Source: Gammaproteobacteria bacterium (GTDB lineage: Bacteria > Pseudomonadota > Gammaproteobacteria > Steroidobacterales > GCA-2729495). From it: a stretch of 64,000 nucleotides of DNA. The translations under genes and the position numbers were made by a program. The stretch lies in contig VGVH01000002.1 in the NCBI GenBank assembly GCA_016874095.1, positions 162,431 to 226,430 of the forward strand, written 5' to 3'. Positions within the stretch are counted from its first letter, which is position 1. Each line of letters opens with the position of its first letter. The notes under the pieces are model-generated. The model was not told where the DNA came from and made no database searches. It saw only the letters and a program-made list of their open reading frames with translations. This document shows, in pieces, positions 37,319 to 47,343 of this stretch.

Positions 37319-38798
37319 CGGCGCCCCTGCCGAGGTACTTTCTGAGCTGCTGAATGGCGAGGGCTTCAGCCCCGGAGGGACGGCCTGCCATTGCCCACAG
37401 GAATAGAACCGTGGCGACATAGGTTGCACCGCCGGCGAGCACGAAACCGAATAGCTGTGCGAGACCGGCAAGCCCCGGATGCAGATCCCCCGCAGTCGCC
37501 TGGAGTTGGACGATCACCAGATGCATCGCGGCGCAGGCCAGTACTGGCCGCCATATCCGCCGCCACCAGAGTGCCGGCGACAGATCCATCGCCCAGCGCA
37601 GAATGCCCAGCTGCAGGGGCAGGCTCACACAGGCCGCGGCGATGTAGCCCCAGGCTGCACCCTCGATCCCTATCTCCCGGACGAACAGCGTCATGGACCC
37701 GAGCAGCACGGTGGCCTGTACGGCCCCAAGCCAGACGAGAATTCGCGGCTGGCCCAGCGCGAGGTAGACGGCGCTGGCACCGGAACCGAGCAGCGATATC
37801 GACGAGCCCAAGGCCAGCAACTGCACCAGCGAGATCGACTCGGTCCATTGCGGGCCGAAGAGGACCGGCACGAGTGAAGGCGCCGCCGACGCCGTGCCGA
37901 TCACAAGCGGCATCGCGATCAGCGCCGTCATGCCGGCAACGGCCAGGTAGCTGCTCCTTACCAGGGCGCGGTCCCCAGCCATGCGCGAGTAACCTGGAAA
38001 CAGCGCGCGGTCGATCGGCGCCGTAAGGTTGGCGTGGGTGAGGGTTGCCAGCTCATACGCCAGCATAAAGAGGCCTACGGCACCGGGTCCCACGAAGCGG
38101 CCGATGATGACCGTGGACATTCGATGGCGAAGGAAGTACATCGCGTTGTCGATCACGAGCCACTTCGAGAAATCGAACAGCTGCCTTGCTCTTGCCAGGG
38201 ACCAGCGCGGCCGATAGCTCTCCATGGCGTAACTCGCCACCAGGCCGGTCAGGCTCGCGGCCAGAATCCCCGCCGCGAGCGCCCAGTAGCTGCGGAACTC
38301 ATAAGCCAGGAGCCCGGCGACAACGCACTGCACGACTTTCCTGGTGACCGTGAAGGCGAAATCGCGAGCGAATTCGAGATTGCGCCGGAAGTTGACGATG
38401 CCGATGTTCTGCGCCCCATCGAGCAGCGCACCGAGGGCAAGAGCAAACACGATGGGCGCCAGCCGGGGATCGTCGTAGAAAGCGGCGGCAGGCCAGGCGA
38501 AGAGGCACAGCAGCAGCGCAAGACTGAGCCCCAGCAGCTGGTTCAGGGTCCAGGCGGTGTCGTATTCCTCCCGGCCCGCCTGCTGGTTCTGGATCAGTGA
38601 TACTTCGAAGCGGAAGCTGGTCAGCAACTCCAGCGCGGCAACCAATGCCGTGCCGAGCGCAACCAGGCCGAAGTCGGCGGGCACCAGCAGCCGGGCAAGG
38701 ATGACCGTGCTGGCGAAACCGAGCAGGGTCACCGACAGCCGCATTGCGACCATCCATACGGCGCCGCGCGCGACCCTGCCTTTGATTTCCCGGCTCAT
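37308..38798 (-). CDS. Polysaccharide/LPS flippase (MOP superfamily, Wzx-like)
   Basis: A 496-residue membrane protein with 12-14 spans. The opening GRVARGAVWMVAMRLSVTLLGF, the ILARLLVPADFGLVAL block and the mid-protein RHRMSTVIIGRFVGPGAVGLFMLA block are typical of lipopolysaccharide-biosynthesis flippases. It would move lipid-linked sugar units across the inner membrane. No glycosyltransferase cluster is adjacent. The upstream oxidoreductase and NodIJ-like ABC genes lie on the same strand; its start overlaps the stop region of the oxidoreductase frame by four bases. Confidence 0.83.
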   Translation of the reverse strand: MSREIKGRVARGAVWMVAMRLSVTLLGFASTVILARLLVPADFGLVALGTALVAALELLTSFRFEVSLIQNQQAGREEYDTAWTLNQLLGLSLALLLCLFAWPAAAFYDDPRLAPIVFALALGALLDGAQNIGIVNFRRNLEFARDFAFTVTRKVVQCVVAGLLAYEFRSYWALAAGILAASLTGLVASYAMESYRPRWSLARARQLFDFSKWLVIDNAMYFLRHRMSTVIIGRFVGPGAVGLFMLAYELATLTHANLTAPIDRALFPGYSRMAGDRALVRSSYLAVAGMTALIAMPLVIGTASAAPSLVPVLFGPQWTESISLVQLLALGSSISLLGSGASAVYLALGQPRILVWLGAVQATVLLGSMTLFVREIGIEGAAWGYIAAACVSLPLQLGILRWAMDLSPALWWRRIWRPVLACAAMHLVIVQLQATAGDLHPGLAGLAQLFGFVLAGGATYVATVLFLWAMAGRPSGAEALAIQQLRKYLGRGAVTG

Positions 38799-39910
38799 TG
38801 AGTCGCAGGAATATCGATCAAAACCTTGCCACGCGCCCTGCCCGTCTCGACGTAGCCGATGGCATCTGCGGTCTCGCCCAGCCAGTACCGCCGGTCGATG
38901 ACCGACCGAAGCTGTCCTGCCGCATGGAGCCCGGCAATCGCCTGCAGATCTGCCGCGTTCATGTCCGCCAGGATGCCCTCGAAGCGCTGGCTCACGAACG
39001 GATCGAGCAACCGTGCCTGCACCGGCCGCACCAGCGGATCGAGCCAGTTACCCATGCTCGCGCTGCCTATCATGACGAGTACGCCATCCGGCTCGAGGAC
39101 CCGACGATAGTCAGCCAGGGAATGCGTGCCGACGTTGTCGATGATCACATCGTAACGCTCCGCTCCGGCCGTGAAGTTCGTCGTCGTGTAGTCGATCACA
39201 CGGTCGGCGCCCAGCGATTGCACGAGCTCGACGTTGCGGGAGCTGCAGACCCCTGTCACCTCGGCGCCCCAGGTTTTCGCGATCTGCACCGCGTAGGTTC
39301 CGACGCCACCGGAAGCGCCATTGACGAGCACCTTCTGGCCCGGCTTCATGCGAGCCTTGTCGCGCAGGGCCTGAATTGCGGTTACTGCAGCGATCGGCAT
39401 GGCCGCCATGTCGGCGAACGATGCGCCCGGCGGAATTTTCGCCACGCCTCGCTGGGCGCGAACCAGGATGTACTCGCCGAAGGATCCGCTCGACGCTCCG
39501 AACACGCGTTCCCCGGGCACGAAACCCCTGACGCCGCTGCCGACGACTTCGACGACGCCGGCGAAATCGGCACCCATGCGGATGGCAGTCGGGGTGCCGA
39601 GCCCCGAGAACAGCCGCATGAGATAGGGCTTGCCGCGCAGATAGTGCGAGTCGAGTGGATTGACCGACGCCGCGTGAACACGAACGAGGAACTGGTCTTC
39701 GGCGGGAACCGGCTTGGCAATCCGCTCGAGTGCCAGCACTTCAGGCCCGCCGTAACAGCGGTAAACGATCGCGTCGATGTGCTCGGCGCCGGCGACCAGC
39801 GGCTCCGGGCGTCCACAGGGCGCGTCGTAACCGACGGCAATCACGACCGCGAGGAGCAGCACGGCGACTACGGCGAGCGCCCCGAACAGAAACTGCCGTA
39901 ACCTGGGCAT
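38795..39910 (-). CDS. Membrane-tethered NAD(P)H-dependent MDR oxidoreductase
   Basis: A 371-residue medium-chain dehydrogenase/reductase preceded by an N-terminal membrane anchor (about residues 8-28). The quinone-oxidoreductase-type core has GADFAGVVEVVGSGV, PGERVFG and the nucleotide motif VLVNGASGGVGTYAVQIAK. Zinc-ligand Cys residues of the alcohol dehydrogenases are not evident, so it is probably a zinc-free QOR/zeta-crystallin type. The anchor is unusual for the family. It overlaps the following flippase gene by four bases and lies 12 bases after the ABC permease, so all are probably one transcript. Confidence 0.8.
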   Translation of the reverse strand: MPRLRQFLFGALAVVAVLLLAVVIAVGYDAPCGRPEPLVAGAEHIDAIVYRCYGGPEVLALERIAKPVPAEDQFLVRVHAASVNPLDSHYLRGKPYLMRLFSGLGTPTAIRMGADFAGVVEVVGSGVRGFVPGERVFGASSGSFGEYILVRAQRGVAKIPPGASFADMAAMPIAAVTAIQALRDKARMKPGQKVLVNGASGGVGTYAVQIAKTWGAEVTGVCSSRNVELVQSLGADRVIDYTTTNFTAGAERYDVIIDNVGTHSLADYRRVLEPDGVLVMIGSASMGNWLDPLVRPVQARLLDPFVSQRFEGILADMNAADLQAIAGLHAAGQLRSVIDRRYWLGETADAIGYVETGRARGKVLIDIPATQ

Positions 39911-39922
39911 GGCCGGATCTCC

Positions 39923-40714
39923 TCAGCGGATGAGGCGGCGGCGAATGAACCCGGTCGCCAGAAGATAGCCGCCGGTTGCATAGGCAGCCAGCACGGCCGC
40001 ATGCAACGCCAAGTCGTCGACCGGCATACCCGCAACCAATGGACGAATCAGGGCGACCGCATGCGACAGCGGCAGCACGTTCACTATCCACTGGGCGAAC
40101 TCCGGCAGCGCGCCCACGGGGTAGAACACGCCGCTGAAGATGAACATCGGCGTAATGAGCAGCGTGACGTAGTAGTTGAAGAAGTCGAACGAGGGCGCCA
40201 GCGAACTCACGAAAATCGACGGACCCGCAAAACACAGCCCGACCAGGAAAAAGACGGGAATTGCCCAGAGCGCAGACCAGCTAGTGACGGCACCCATCAG
40301 GGTTGCCACCAGCAGGATCGGTATGCCGACGATGAGCGACTTGGTCGCGCACCAGAGCATCTCGCCGGCAACGATGTCGTCCACCTCCAGCGGGGTCGCG
40401 AGGATTGCATCATAGGTTTGCTGGTGCACCATTCGCGTGAAGACGGAGTACATGCCCTCGAAGGCTGCGCCGTTCATCGCCGATGAGGCGAGCAGCCCCG
40501 ACGCCAGGAACGTGAGGTAGGGCATGCCGCCCACGTCGCCGATGAAGCGGCCCAGGCCGTAGCCGAGTCCGATCAGATAGACGAAAGGCTCTCCGAAGGT
40601 CAGGAAGAGCCCCGCGACCATCAGCTTCCGCCAGACCAGCAGGTTGCGCAGCCAGACCTTGAAGGCCCCCGCCCTCGGCCGGGGGAATGCGAAATCCATC
40701 GCGAGCATCGTCAT
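39923..40714 (-). CDS. ABC-2 type transporter permease (NodJ-like)
   Basis: A 263-residue permease with six membrane spans. FGEPFVYLIGLGYGLG, the conserved EGMYSVFTRM...TYDAILATPLEVDDIVAGEM block and the GVFYPVGALPEFAQWI motif place it in the NodJ/ABC-2 group. It pairs with the ATP-binding gene 20 bases upstream (NodI-like). Homologous NodIJ exports lipo-oligosaccharides in rhizobia; outside rhizobia the cargo is unknown. The neighbouring flippase hints at a glycolipid. Confidence 0.87.
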   Translation of the reverse strand: MTMLAMDFAFPRPRAGAFKVWLRNLLVWRKLMVAGLFLTFGEPFVYLIGLGYGLGRFIGDVGGMPYLTFLASGLLASSAMNGAAFEGMYSVFTRMVHQQTYDAILATPLEVDDIVAGEMLWCATKSLIVGIPILLVATLMGAVTSWSALWAIPVFFLVGLCFAGPSIFVSSLAPSFDFFNYYVTLLITPMFIFSGVFYPVGALPEFAQWIVNVLPLSHAVALIRPLVAGMPVDDLALHAAVLAAYATGGYLLATGFIRRRLIR

Positions 40715-40734
40715 AAAGCGCCCTCCTGGCGGGC

Positions 40735-41676
40735 CTAGTCGCGCAGTTCGTGGCCGGTGAGCCGCAGGAACACGTCTTCCAGCGTCGAGGGCCGGTGCAT
40801 GCAGATCATCTCGGGTCGCTGCTTGAGGCGGCCAAGCACGCCGTCGAGGTCATTCGTGTACGCGTAGCGCATCTCGCCCACTCGCTCCAGCCGCACGCCG
40901 GGATGACCGGCCAGCAACGCCTCGGCTTCGTCGCCCAGGCTGTGCACCTCCACCACGCTCGACTCGACGTGGCTCGCAATCAGGGTCCGCGGCGCGCCCC
41001 GCGCGACGATGCGGCCTTCGTCGATGATGACCAGCTCGTCGCACAACCTTTCGGCTTCATCCATGTAGTGGGTCGTGAGCAGCAGCGTCTTGCCCGAGTT
41101 GCGGAGTGAACGCAGGCGGTTCCAGATCATGCGGCGCACCTGCGGGTCCAGGCCGGTCGTCGGCTCGTCAAGCAGGATCAACTCCGGGTCGTTGATCAGT
41201 GCACGTGCGATCGTCAGCCGTCGCTTCATGCCGCCCGAGAGCGACCGGATCGGGTCGTCGGCGCGGTCCTCCATCTCGATGAACGAAAGCAATTCCCTGA
41301 TCCGCGGCTCCACGAGAGCTGAACGTACCCCGAAATAACGGGCGTATATGCGCAGGTTCTCTGACACCGTGAAATCGGGGTCGGCGTTGTCCGACTGCGG
41401 GACGACACCCGTCCGGGCACGGATCGCCCGCACGTTCGCCGCGACCGGCAGGCCGAATACGCTCAATTCACCGCTGGTTGGTGGCGACTGCCCCAGCAGC
41501 ATCCGCAGCGTCGTGGTCTTGCCGGCACCATTGGGCCCCAGGAATCCGAAACAACCGCCGGGCGGTATCTCGAGATCGATGCCGGCCACGGCGACCCGCG
41601 GCCCGAAATGTTTCACGAGACCGCGGGCGACGATGACGGGCTCACGCCGGGCGGCGGCAAGATTGGAATCGTTCAT
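40735..41676 (-). CDS. ABC transporter ATP-binding protein (NodI-like)
   Basis: A 313-residue ATPase. The Walker A is GPNGAGKTT, the Q-loop is GVVPQSDNAD, the ABC signature is LSGGMKRRLTIARAL, the Walker B is LILLDEPTTGLDPQ, and a switch His is in TTHYMDEAE. The FGFLGPNGAGKTTTLRMLLG opening and the NLRIYARYFGV block are those of NodI/DrrA-type exporters. It is the first gene of the ABC-oxidoreductase-flippase run on the minus strand. Confidence 0.92.
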   Translation of the reverse strand: MNDSNLAAARREPVIVARGLVKHFGPRVAVAGIDLEIPPGGCFGFLGPNGAGKTTTLRMLLGQSPPTSGELSVFGLPVAANVRAIRARTGVVPQSDNADPDFTVSENLRIYARYFGVRSALVEPRIRELLSFIEMEDRADDPIRSLSGGMKRRLTIARALINDPELILLDEPTTGLDPQVRRMIWNRLRSLRNSGKTLLLTTHYMDEAERLCDELVIIDEGRIVARGAPRTLIASHVESSVVEVHSLGDEAEALLAGHPGVRLERVGEMRYAYTNDLDGVLGRLKQRPEMICMHRPSTLEDVFLRLTGHELRD

Positions 41677-41837
41677 GAATAACGCCCTGCGGGCTCGACT
41701 GTAGCAGCGACCAGGCAGGCGTCAGTATAGGCGGTGGCCCCGGGGGGCGAGCGCAGCAACGTTCCTGCCGCCGCGCGAGCCGCGCTTGTCCGCGGCCTGG
41801 AAAGAATCCTAGGTACCACGCACGCGGGTCGCCGTGA

Positions 41838-41854
41838 CTCGACTCACAGTCGAG
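41838..41854. other. Small perfect hairpin in the 206-bp gap
   Basis: CTCGACT (41838-41844), loop CAC and AGTCGAG (41848-41854) form a 7-bp stem downstream of the basic-protein gene on the minus strand. There is no U-tract. Nothing else is recognisable between 41677 and 41882. Confidence 0.4.
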
Positions 41855-41882
41855 CCAAGAATCTGCAGAATTGGGGAATGCG

Positions 41883-42335
41883 TCAGCCTGCCTGTGCCGG
41901 CGCGGCGGTGCGCGTGGTGCGATAGCCCCAGCGGCCTGCACGACGCTCGTTCAACTGGCCGACGATCTGTTCGGCCGAGTGCTTTACACCCGTCTGCGTG
42001 CCCTGGAGATAGCCGTTGATCGCGTTGACACCCTGGCGAATGGTGTAGCGGTACCAGTTCTTGCCGGCTGCGCCCAGCGGCGGTTCGGCGCGTTCGATCG
42101 CAACCAGCCGGAAAGGCTCCGGTTGCGCTGAAATCTTGCCCGGCGGTGGCGGCGTGGGAAACTTCTCGAGTACCGTGGTGACCCGCACCGGGGCCGGCTT
42201 CGGCACGGGCCTGGCAACCGCCTTCGCGGCGGTCACCGGCTTCGCGGCCTTTTTCGCGGGTTTGGCCCTGACGGTCGCCGCAGGCTTGCGGGTGGTCGCC
42301 TTGCGCGGCTTGGATTTCGTCTTGGCGCTTGCCAT
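41883..42335 (-). CDS. Small basic protein with histone-H1-like Lys/Ala/Pro N-terminus
   Basis: A 150-residue protein in two parts. Residues 1-50 are Lys/Ala/Pro/Arg-rich and low in complexity (KPRKATTRKPAATVRAKPAKK), resembling bacterial H1-like DNA-binding tails. Residues 80-140 look folded, with GKNWYRYTIRQGVNAINGYL and KHSAEQIVGQLNERRAGRWGYR. I do not recognise the folded part as a named domain. The start is ATG 42335, with AAGG upstream. It is a single gene. Binding of nucleic acid is inferred only from charge. Confidence 0.65.
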   Translation of the reverse strand: MASAKTKSKPRKATTRKPAATVRAKPAKKAAKPVTAAKAVARPVPKPAPVRVTTVLEKFPTPPPPGKISAQPEPFRLVAIERAEPPLGAAGKNWYRYTIRQGVNAINGYLQGTQTGVKHSAEQIVGQLNERRAGRWGYRTTRTAAPAQAG

Positions 42336-42605
42336 TGCGATTGCCTTTTTCCGGCTGTCTCGCCGAATTGCTGTTCAGGACCGCAACGGCGCCATTTGAC
42401 AGAACGCGCGAGCGGTCGTCGCCGGGGGCCACCCCTGCGGGGGGCCAGCGCCCGGTCGGCGTGACTGGAGCGCGGTACTGAAGAACGGCGCGGAAGATAC
42501 CCGCGACCGGGCCGCAGCGCAAGAAAACACGAGGCAGGGTATTGATCCTGAATGGCTTTTCCAGCCGGAGCGAGACGGTGGGCCCCGACCCTTGCGCGGC
42601 CGCCC

Positions 42606-42920
42606 TCAACCCTTGGACGGCTTCGGCCCGAACAGGGCATCCAGTTGGTCCCGGGCGGCCTGGGCCGTAGCCGCGGCTGCTGCATCGAACGCCCCCGGGC
42701 GCGGCTTGAACCAGTCGCAGAAATTCGCCTGCTCCTTGTTCCTGACCTCTTCCGCGTCGTCCTGGCTGCACTGCCTGACCGTGCGCCTGTCCCAATACCG
42801 GCACAGGCGGCAGACGTGCAGTTCGGCACGACAGGCCGGGCACTCTTCCTTGCGGCGGAGCGGAAGCGAGATCCCGGCCAGCGTTCCGCCGCAGCGCCAA
42901 CAGACGAGATCGTGGCCCAT
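42606..42920 (-). CDS. Small zinc-ribbon protein of unknown function
   Basis: A 104-residue protein. The N-terminal half has several Cys pairs: CWRCGG, CPAC, CRLCRYWD and two more Cys, consistent with one or two zinc sites. CRLCRYWDRRTVRQCSQDDAEEVRNKEQANFCDWF is a motif seen in a small uncharacterised proteobacterial family. The C-terminal tail is Ala-rich. The start is ATG 42920 (MGHDLVCWRCG); residues upstream in frame overlap the typA promoter and start. It is divergent from typA by 43 bases. Confidence 0.72.
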   Translation of the reverse strand: MGHDLVCWRCGGTLAGISLPLRRKEECPACRAELHVCRLCRYWDRRTVRQCSQDDAEEVRNKEQANFCDWFKPRPGAFDAAAAATAQAARDQLDALFGPKPSKG

Positions 42921-42928
42921 GCGGCCAG

Positions 42929-42934
42929 TATAAT
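42929..42934 (+). promoter_or_regulatory. -10 box of the typA promoter
   Basis: A perfect TATAAT lies 30 bases before the typA ATG, with a GC-rich discriminator (GCGCCG). No clear -35 is seen. Confidence 0.5.
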
Positions 42935-42963
42935 GCGCCGCTTTCCGCCACCCCCCCTCCCCC

Positions 42964-44787
42964 ATGACCGATGCACCGCGCCTGCGCAACATCGCCATCA
43001 TCGCGCACGTCGATCATGGCAAGACCACACTCGTCGACCAGCTGCTGAAACAGTCCAGCACGCTCGACGAGCGCTTCGTGCTGCCCGAGCGGGCCATGGA
43101 CTCCAACGACCTCGAGCGCGAGCGCGGCATCACCATCCTCGCCAAGAACACGGCGATCCGCTGGAACGACTGGCGCATCAATATCGTCGACACACCCGGC
43201 CATGCCGACTTCGGCGGCGAAGTCGAGCGCGTCCTGTCGATGGTCGACTCCGTGCTGCTCCTCGTCGATGCCGTCGATGGGCCGATGCCGCAGACGCGTT
43301 TCGTCACACAGAAAGCGTTCGCCCGCGGTTTCACGCCGATCGTCGTGATCAACAAGATAGACCGTGACGGAGCACGCCCCGACTGGGTGCTCGACCAGAC
43401 CTTCGATCTGTTCGACCGCCTCGGCGCCACCGACAGCCAGCTCGATTTCCCGGTGATCTTCGCCTCAGCGCTGAACGGCTATGCCGGGTCCACCGCTGAC
43501 GTGCGCTCGGGCGACATGACCTCCCTCTTCGAAGCCATCATCCGCCATGTGCCACCGCCGCCCGTCGATCTTGACGGCACGCTGCAGCTGCAGGTCTCGA
43601 GTCTGGACTACGACAGCTATGTGGGCCTGCTCGGCATCGGTCGGGTGACTCGTGGCACGGTGACGACCAACACCGCGGTCAGTGTCGTCGATACGGGCGG
43701 CGGCGTACGCCAGGCGCGGCTCGGCGAACTCTACGGCTTCATGGGCCTGAAGCGCCTGCTGGTGCAGTCCGCCGCTGCCGGCGACATCGTGGCTTTCAGC
43801 GGTATCGAGGACCTGCACATCTCCGACACCATCTGCGAGCGCAACACGCCCGCGGGCCTGCCGCCCCTGCAGGTCGACGAGCCCACGATCAGCATGACCT
43901 TCCAGGTGAACAAGTCGCCGTTCTCCGGGAAGGAAGGCAAGTACCTCACCAGCCGCCAGATCCGTGCCCGGCTCGACCAGGAGCTGCTGCACAACGTGGC
44001 GCTGCGCGTCGAGGAGACGGACGACGCCGACAAGTTCAAGGTCTCCGGCCGCGGCGAACTGCACCTGTCGGTGCTGATCGAGAACATGCGCCGCGAGGGC
44101 TACGAACTCGCCGTGTCGCGCCCCGAGGTCATCGAGCATGTCATCGACGGGGTCGTGTGCGAGCCCTGGGAGCAACTGACCGTCGACTTCGCCGAGGACT
44201 ACCAGGGTGCGGTCATGTCGCGGCTGGCCGAGCGCAAGGGTGATCTGCTCGCCATGCAGCCGGACGGGCGCGGCCGCCTCCGGCTCGACTACCGCATCCC
44301 GGCCCGCGGGCTGATCGGCTTCCGCACCGAGTACCTGACTTCGACGGCAGGCACCGGCCTGATCTACCATGTCTTCGACCGCTACGCACCGCGCGTGCCG
44401 GTCGCGATCGGCCAGCGCATCAATGGCGTGCTGATCTCGAACGTGACGGGGAAGTCGCTGGCCTACTCGCTCTTCAACCTGCAGGAGCGCGGGCGCCTGT
44501 TCATCGGCCACGCGGAGCCCGTGTACGAAGGCATGATCGTCGGCATCCACAGCCGCGGCAACGACCTGGTCGTGAACCCGACCAAGGGCAAGCAGCTCAC
44601 GAACATCCGGGCGGCCGGATCCGACGAAAACATCCTCCTCACGCCTCCGATCCGCTTTTCGCTGGAGCAGGCGCTGGAATTCATCGACGACGACGAGCTG
44701 GTTGAAGTGACCCCGACGAGCATCCGCCTGCGCAAGAAACTGCTGACCGAGAGCGACCGGAAGCGCGCGTCGCGGCAGCCGGCGTAG
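42964..44787 (+). CDS. typA: Ribosome-associated GTPase TypA/BipA
   Basis: A 607-residue translational GTPase related to EF-G, acting on ribosome assembly and stress responses. G1 is AHVDHGKTT, switch I is ERERGITI, G3 is DTPGHADF, G4 is NKID and G5 is the SA of FASALNG. The C-terminal TypA-specific domain with [19 protein letters not shown] is present. Length is normal. The MsbA-like gene follows nine bases later. Confidence 0.97.
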   Translation: MTDAPRLRNIAIIAHVDHGKTTLVDQLLKQSSTLDERFVLPERAMDSNDLERERGITILAKNTAIRWNDWRINIVDTPGHADFGGEVERVLSMVDSVLLLVDAVDGPMPQTRFVTQKAFARGFTPIVVINKIDRDGARPDWVLDQTFDLFDRLGATDSQLDFPVIFASALNGYAGSTADVRSGDMTSLFEAIIRHVPPPPVDLDGTLQLQVSSLDYDSYVGLLGIGRVTRGTVTTNTAVSVVDTGGGVRQARLGELYGFMGLKRLLVQSAAAGDIVAFSGIEDLHISDTICERNTPAGLPPLQVDEPTISMTFQVNKSPFSGKEGKYLTSRQIRARLDQELLHNVALRVEETDDADKFKVSGRGELHLSVLIENMRREGYELAVSRPEVIEHVIDGVVCEPWEQLTVDFAEDYQGAVMSRLAERKGDLLAMQPDGRGRLRLDYRIPARGLIGFRTEYLTSTAGTGLIYHVFDRYAPRVPVAIGQRINGVLISNVTGKSLAYSLFNLQERGRLFIGHAEPVYEGMIVGIHSRGNDLVVNPTKGKQLTNIRAAGSDENILLTPPIRFSLEQALEFIDDDELVEVTPTSIRLRKKLLTESDRKRASRQPA

Positions 44788-44796
44788 CCGCGACGC

Positions 44797-46683
44797 ATGC
44801 CTTCGCCCGAGGAAGAAGCCAAGTTCCGACCCAAGGGCCGGTCGCTGCGGCCGCTTATGGCGCTGATCCCGTTCATCAAGCCCTATCGGGGCATGGTGGT
44901 CGCAGCCATCGTGACGCTGCTGATCGCCTCGGCGTTGATGCTCTCGCTCCCGCTCGTCGGCCGGCTGGTGATCGACAACAGCTTCGGCGGCAGCAATGTG
45001 GCCACAGCGGCACCCGCGATGATCCCGGGCGGCATGGGCGGTGCGGCGGACGGCGCCGTGGCATCGGCCTCGGGCAGGCTGCAGTCGCTGCTTTCCGGCT
45101 CGCTGAACGCGGGCTTCAGCCTGTTCGCCGGCGTTCTGATCCTGTTCTGCGCGGTGGCGGCCCTCCGCCTCTTCCTCATGGCCTGGATCGGCGAACGGGT
45201 GATCGCGGACGTGCGCGACCGCGTTTATTCGCACGTCATCCGCATGGATCCGGCCTTCTTCGAGGTGACGCGCACGGGCGAGGTGCTGTCGCGTCTCACC
45301 GCGGACACGACGCTGATCCAGTCGATCGCGGGCGTCAATTTCTCGATGGTGCTGCGCTCCCTGGTGCAGCTGCCCTTCGCCCTGGCGCTGCTGGCCTGGA
45401 CGAACATCAAGCTCGTGGGGGTGATCCTGCTCTTCATTCCGGCGGTCATGGCGCCGGTGCTGATCATCGGCCGCAAGGTGCGGACCCTCTCGCGCGCTTC
45501 GCAGGATCGCATCGCCGATACCAGCGCGCTGGCGTCGGAATCGCTGAACGCGGTGCAGATCGTGCAGGCGTTCACCGCGGAGCCGGTGCTTTCGCGTCGC
45601 TACAAGGACGCGGTGGAATCGAGCTTCGATACGGCCATCGTGCGCACCCGCGTGCGCTCGATCATGACCTTCATCACCTTTGTCGCCGTCTTCGGCGGCA
45701 TCACTTTCGTGGTGTGGGTGGGCGCCCGCTCAGTGCAGTCGGGCGACATGACCTACGGGGAACTGGTGCAGTTCCTCCTCTATGCCCTCTTCGTCGCGAC
45801 TTCGGCCTCCGTCCTGATCGAGATGTGGGGCGAGGTGCAGCGTGCGGCGGGCGCGATGGAGCGCATGGTCGAAATCCTCGACGCGCGACCCGCGGTCGCG
45901 AAGCCTGCCGATCCCGTGCCGATGCCCGAGCCGGGCCGCGGCCATATCCGCTTCGACAACGTCTCGTTCAACTATCCGTCGCGGCCGGACACGAAAGCGC
46001 TCGCCGACTTCATGCTGGAGATCAAGCCGGGCGAGCGCGTGGCCTTCGTCGGCCCGTCAGGCGCGGGCAAGTCGACGGCGTTCCAGCTGCTCCTGCGCTT
46101 CTACGACCCGCAGGCGGGCCGCATCGTGATCGACGGCGTCAATATCGCGCAGACGGACCCGGAAGCGCTGCGCACGCGCATCGGCCTCGTGCCGCAGGAG
46201 ACCGTGATCTTCGGCGACACCGCGCGCGCCAACATCCGTTTCGGCCGCCCGTCGGCCAGCGACGCCGAGGTCGAATCCGCCGCCCGCGACGCCGTGGCCG
46301 AGGGTTTCATCCGCGAGCTGCCGCAGGGCTACGACACCTACCTGGGCGAGCGCGGCACGCGCCTGTCGGGCGGACAGCGCCAGCGCATCGCGATTGCCAG
46401 GGCGATCCTGCGCAACCCGCCCATCCTGCTGCTCGACGAAGCCACCAGCGCCCTCGATTCCGAGAACGAGCGCCTCCTCCAGGAAGCGCTCGATCACCTG
46501 ATGGCCAACCGCACCACCATCATCATCGCCCACCGCCTCGCCACCGTCCTCAAGGCCGACCGGATCGTGGTGATGGACCGCGGCCGCATCGTCGACGTCG
46601 GCACGCACGAGCAGCTGGTGGCGCGCGACCCGCTGTATGCGCGGCTGGCGGAACTGCAGTTTGGGGACGGGCGCAACGTCTGA
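44797..46683 (+). CDS. MsbA-like ABC exporter (fused membrane and ATPase domains)
   Basis: A 628-residue half-transporter: six-span type I exporter domain (about residues 20-340) and nucleotide-binding domain (about 385-620). Walker A is GPSGAGKST, the signature is [16 protein letters not shown], Walker B is [14 protein letters not shown], and the H-loop is in IIIAHRLAT. An unusual Gly/Ala-rich periplasmic loop of about 40 residues lies between the first two spans. A lipid or drug exporter is likely; the ABCB/MsbA relation is clear, the cargo is not. It may be co-transcribed with typA. Confidence 0.9.
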   Translation: MPSPEEEAKFRPKGRSLRPLMALIPFIKPYRGMVVAAIVTLLIASALMLSLPLVGRLVIDNSFGGSNVATAAPAMIPGGMGGAADGAVASASGRLQSLLSGSLNAGFSLFAGVLILFCAVAALRLFLMAWIGERVIADVRDRVYSHVIRMDPAFFEVTRTGEVLSRLTADTTLIQSIAGVNFSMVLRSLVQLPFALALLAWTNIKLVGVILLFIPAVMAPVLIIGRKVRTLSRASQDRIADTSALASESLNAVQIVQAFTAEPVLSRRYKDAVESSFDTAIVRTRVRSIMTFITFVAVFGGITFVVWVGARSVQSGDMTYGELVQFLLYALFVATSASVLIEMWGEVQRAAGAMERMVEILDARPAVAKPADPVPMPEPGRGHIRFDNVSFNYPSRPDTKALADFMLEIKPGERVAFVGPSGAGKSTAFQLLLRFYDPQAGRIVIDGVNIAQTDPEALRTRIGLVPQETVIFGDTARANIRFGRPSASDAEVESAARDAVAEGFIRELPQGYDTYLGERGTRLSGGQRQRIAIARAILRNPPILLLDEATSALDSENERLLQEALDHLMANRTTIIIAHRLATVLKADRIVVMDRGRIVDVGTHEQLVARDPLYARLAELQFGDGRNV

Positions 46684-46750
46684 CTGAATCCGGGTCATTC
46701 AGCCAGATTCTGGAGCGGAACCAGCCGCGCAACGCAGGCAGTCTGGCGCC

Positions 46751-47305
46751 ATGGACGCCTGGTGCCCGACCGTCGAAAAGTTCCTCCCCGTCACACCATC
46801 GCGCGCCCTGCGCGTCGCTGGCGCGATCCACCACGTTACCGTGCGTCGTGCCGATGGCGCCGCGCTCTTCCGCTCCATCGACGATCGCTGCGCTCTCGAT
46901 GCAGCAGTGGGCGCACTGCTCGCTGAATCAGCCGGGCGAGCCCACGCCTACTGCTGGATGACGAACCACGTGCATCTCGCTGTGGAAATCGACCCATCGC
47001 GGGCAGGCGCCTTCCAGGAGCGGCTGGCACGGGCACTCGGCGTCACGGATCCGCAGGCGCCACCGCCCGTCGTGGACGCACAGGCCTACCTGCTCGAGCT
47101 GGTGCGCTACATCCACCGCAACCCGCTGGACGCCGGACTCGTGCGCGATCCCGTTGACTACCGCTGGAGCGGCCACGGCGTCTATCTCGGCCGGCCCGGC
47201 GTGCCCTGGCTCTGCACCGACCACGTGTTGCGCCTGCTCGGTGGCGACCTGCTGAAAGCCGTTGCTGCCTACGCCGCCTACGTGGGCGGCGGAATCGCCC
47301 GTTAG
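46751..47305 (+). CDS. REP-associated tyrosine (Y1, HUH) transposase
   Basis: A 184-residue single-strand DNA nuclease of the IS200/TnpA-REP family. Conserved parts: RALRVAGAIHHVTVRRADG at the N-terminus (family RPLRIEFPGALYHVT-type), the HUH site H73-V-H75 in MTNHVHLAVE, and the catalytic Y120 in RYIHRNPLDAGLV. No flanking IS ends or target duplications are obvious, so it looks like a domesticated RAYT rather than an active IS. The nearest structured repeat is the 37-bp hairpin 198 bases downstream. The first 20 residues exceed the family's usual start, and a later start is possible. Confidence 0.85.
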   Translation: MDAWCPTVEKFLPVTPSRALRVAGAIHHVTVRRADGAALFRSIDDRCALDAAVGALLAESAGRAHAYCWMTNHVHLAVEIDPSRAGAFQERLARALGVTDPQAPPPVVDAQAYLLELVRYIHRNPLDAGLVRDPVDYRWSGHGVYLGRPGVPWLCTDHVLRLLGGDLLKAVAAYAAYVGGGIAR

Positions 47306-47343
47306 ACGACGCGTTTGCCTGCCGCTGCCCTTACACTGGCGCG

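Noticed and set aside
42336-42605. Gene in the 270-bp gap between basic and zinc-ribbon proteins
   Set aside because: No frame with start, SD and protein-like composition; it probably holds the promoter of the basic-protein gene.
41809-43203. 464-codon minus-strand frame
   Set aside because: It crosses two real genes on the same strand in a different frame and the start of typA; no likeness to any family.
43465-45234. 589-codon minus-strand open frame
   Set aside because: Antisense to typA and the MsbA-like gene; His/Asp/Arg-rich shadow without recognisable motifs.
46684-46702. CTGAAT/ATTCAG hairpin after the ABC exporter as REP or terminator
   Set aside because: A 6-bp stem with a 7-base loop and no U-tract or repeat elsewhere in the window; too weak to call.
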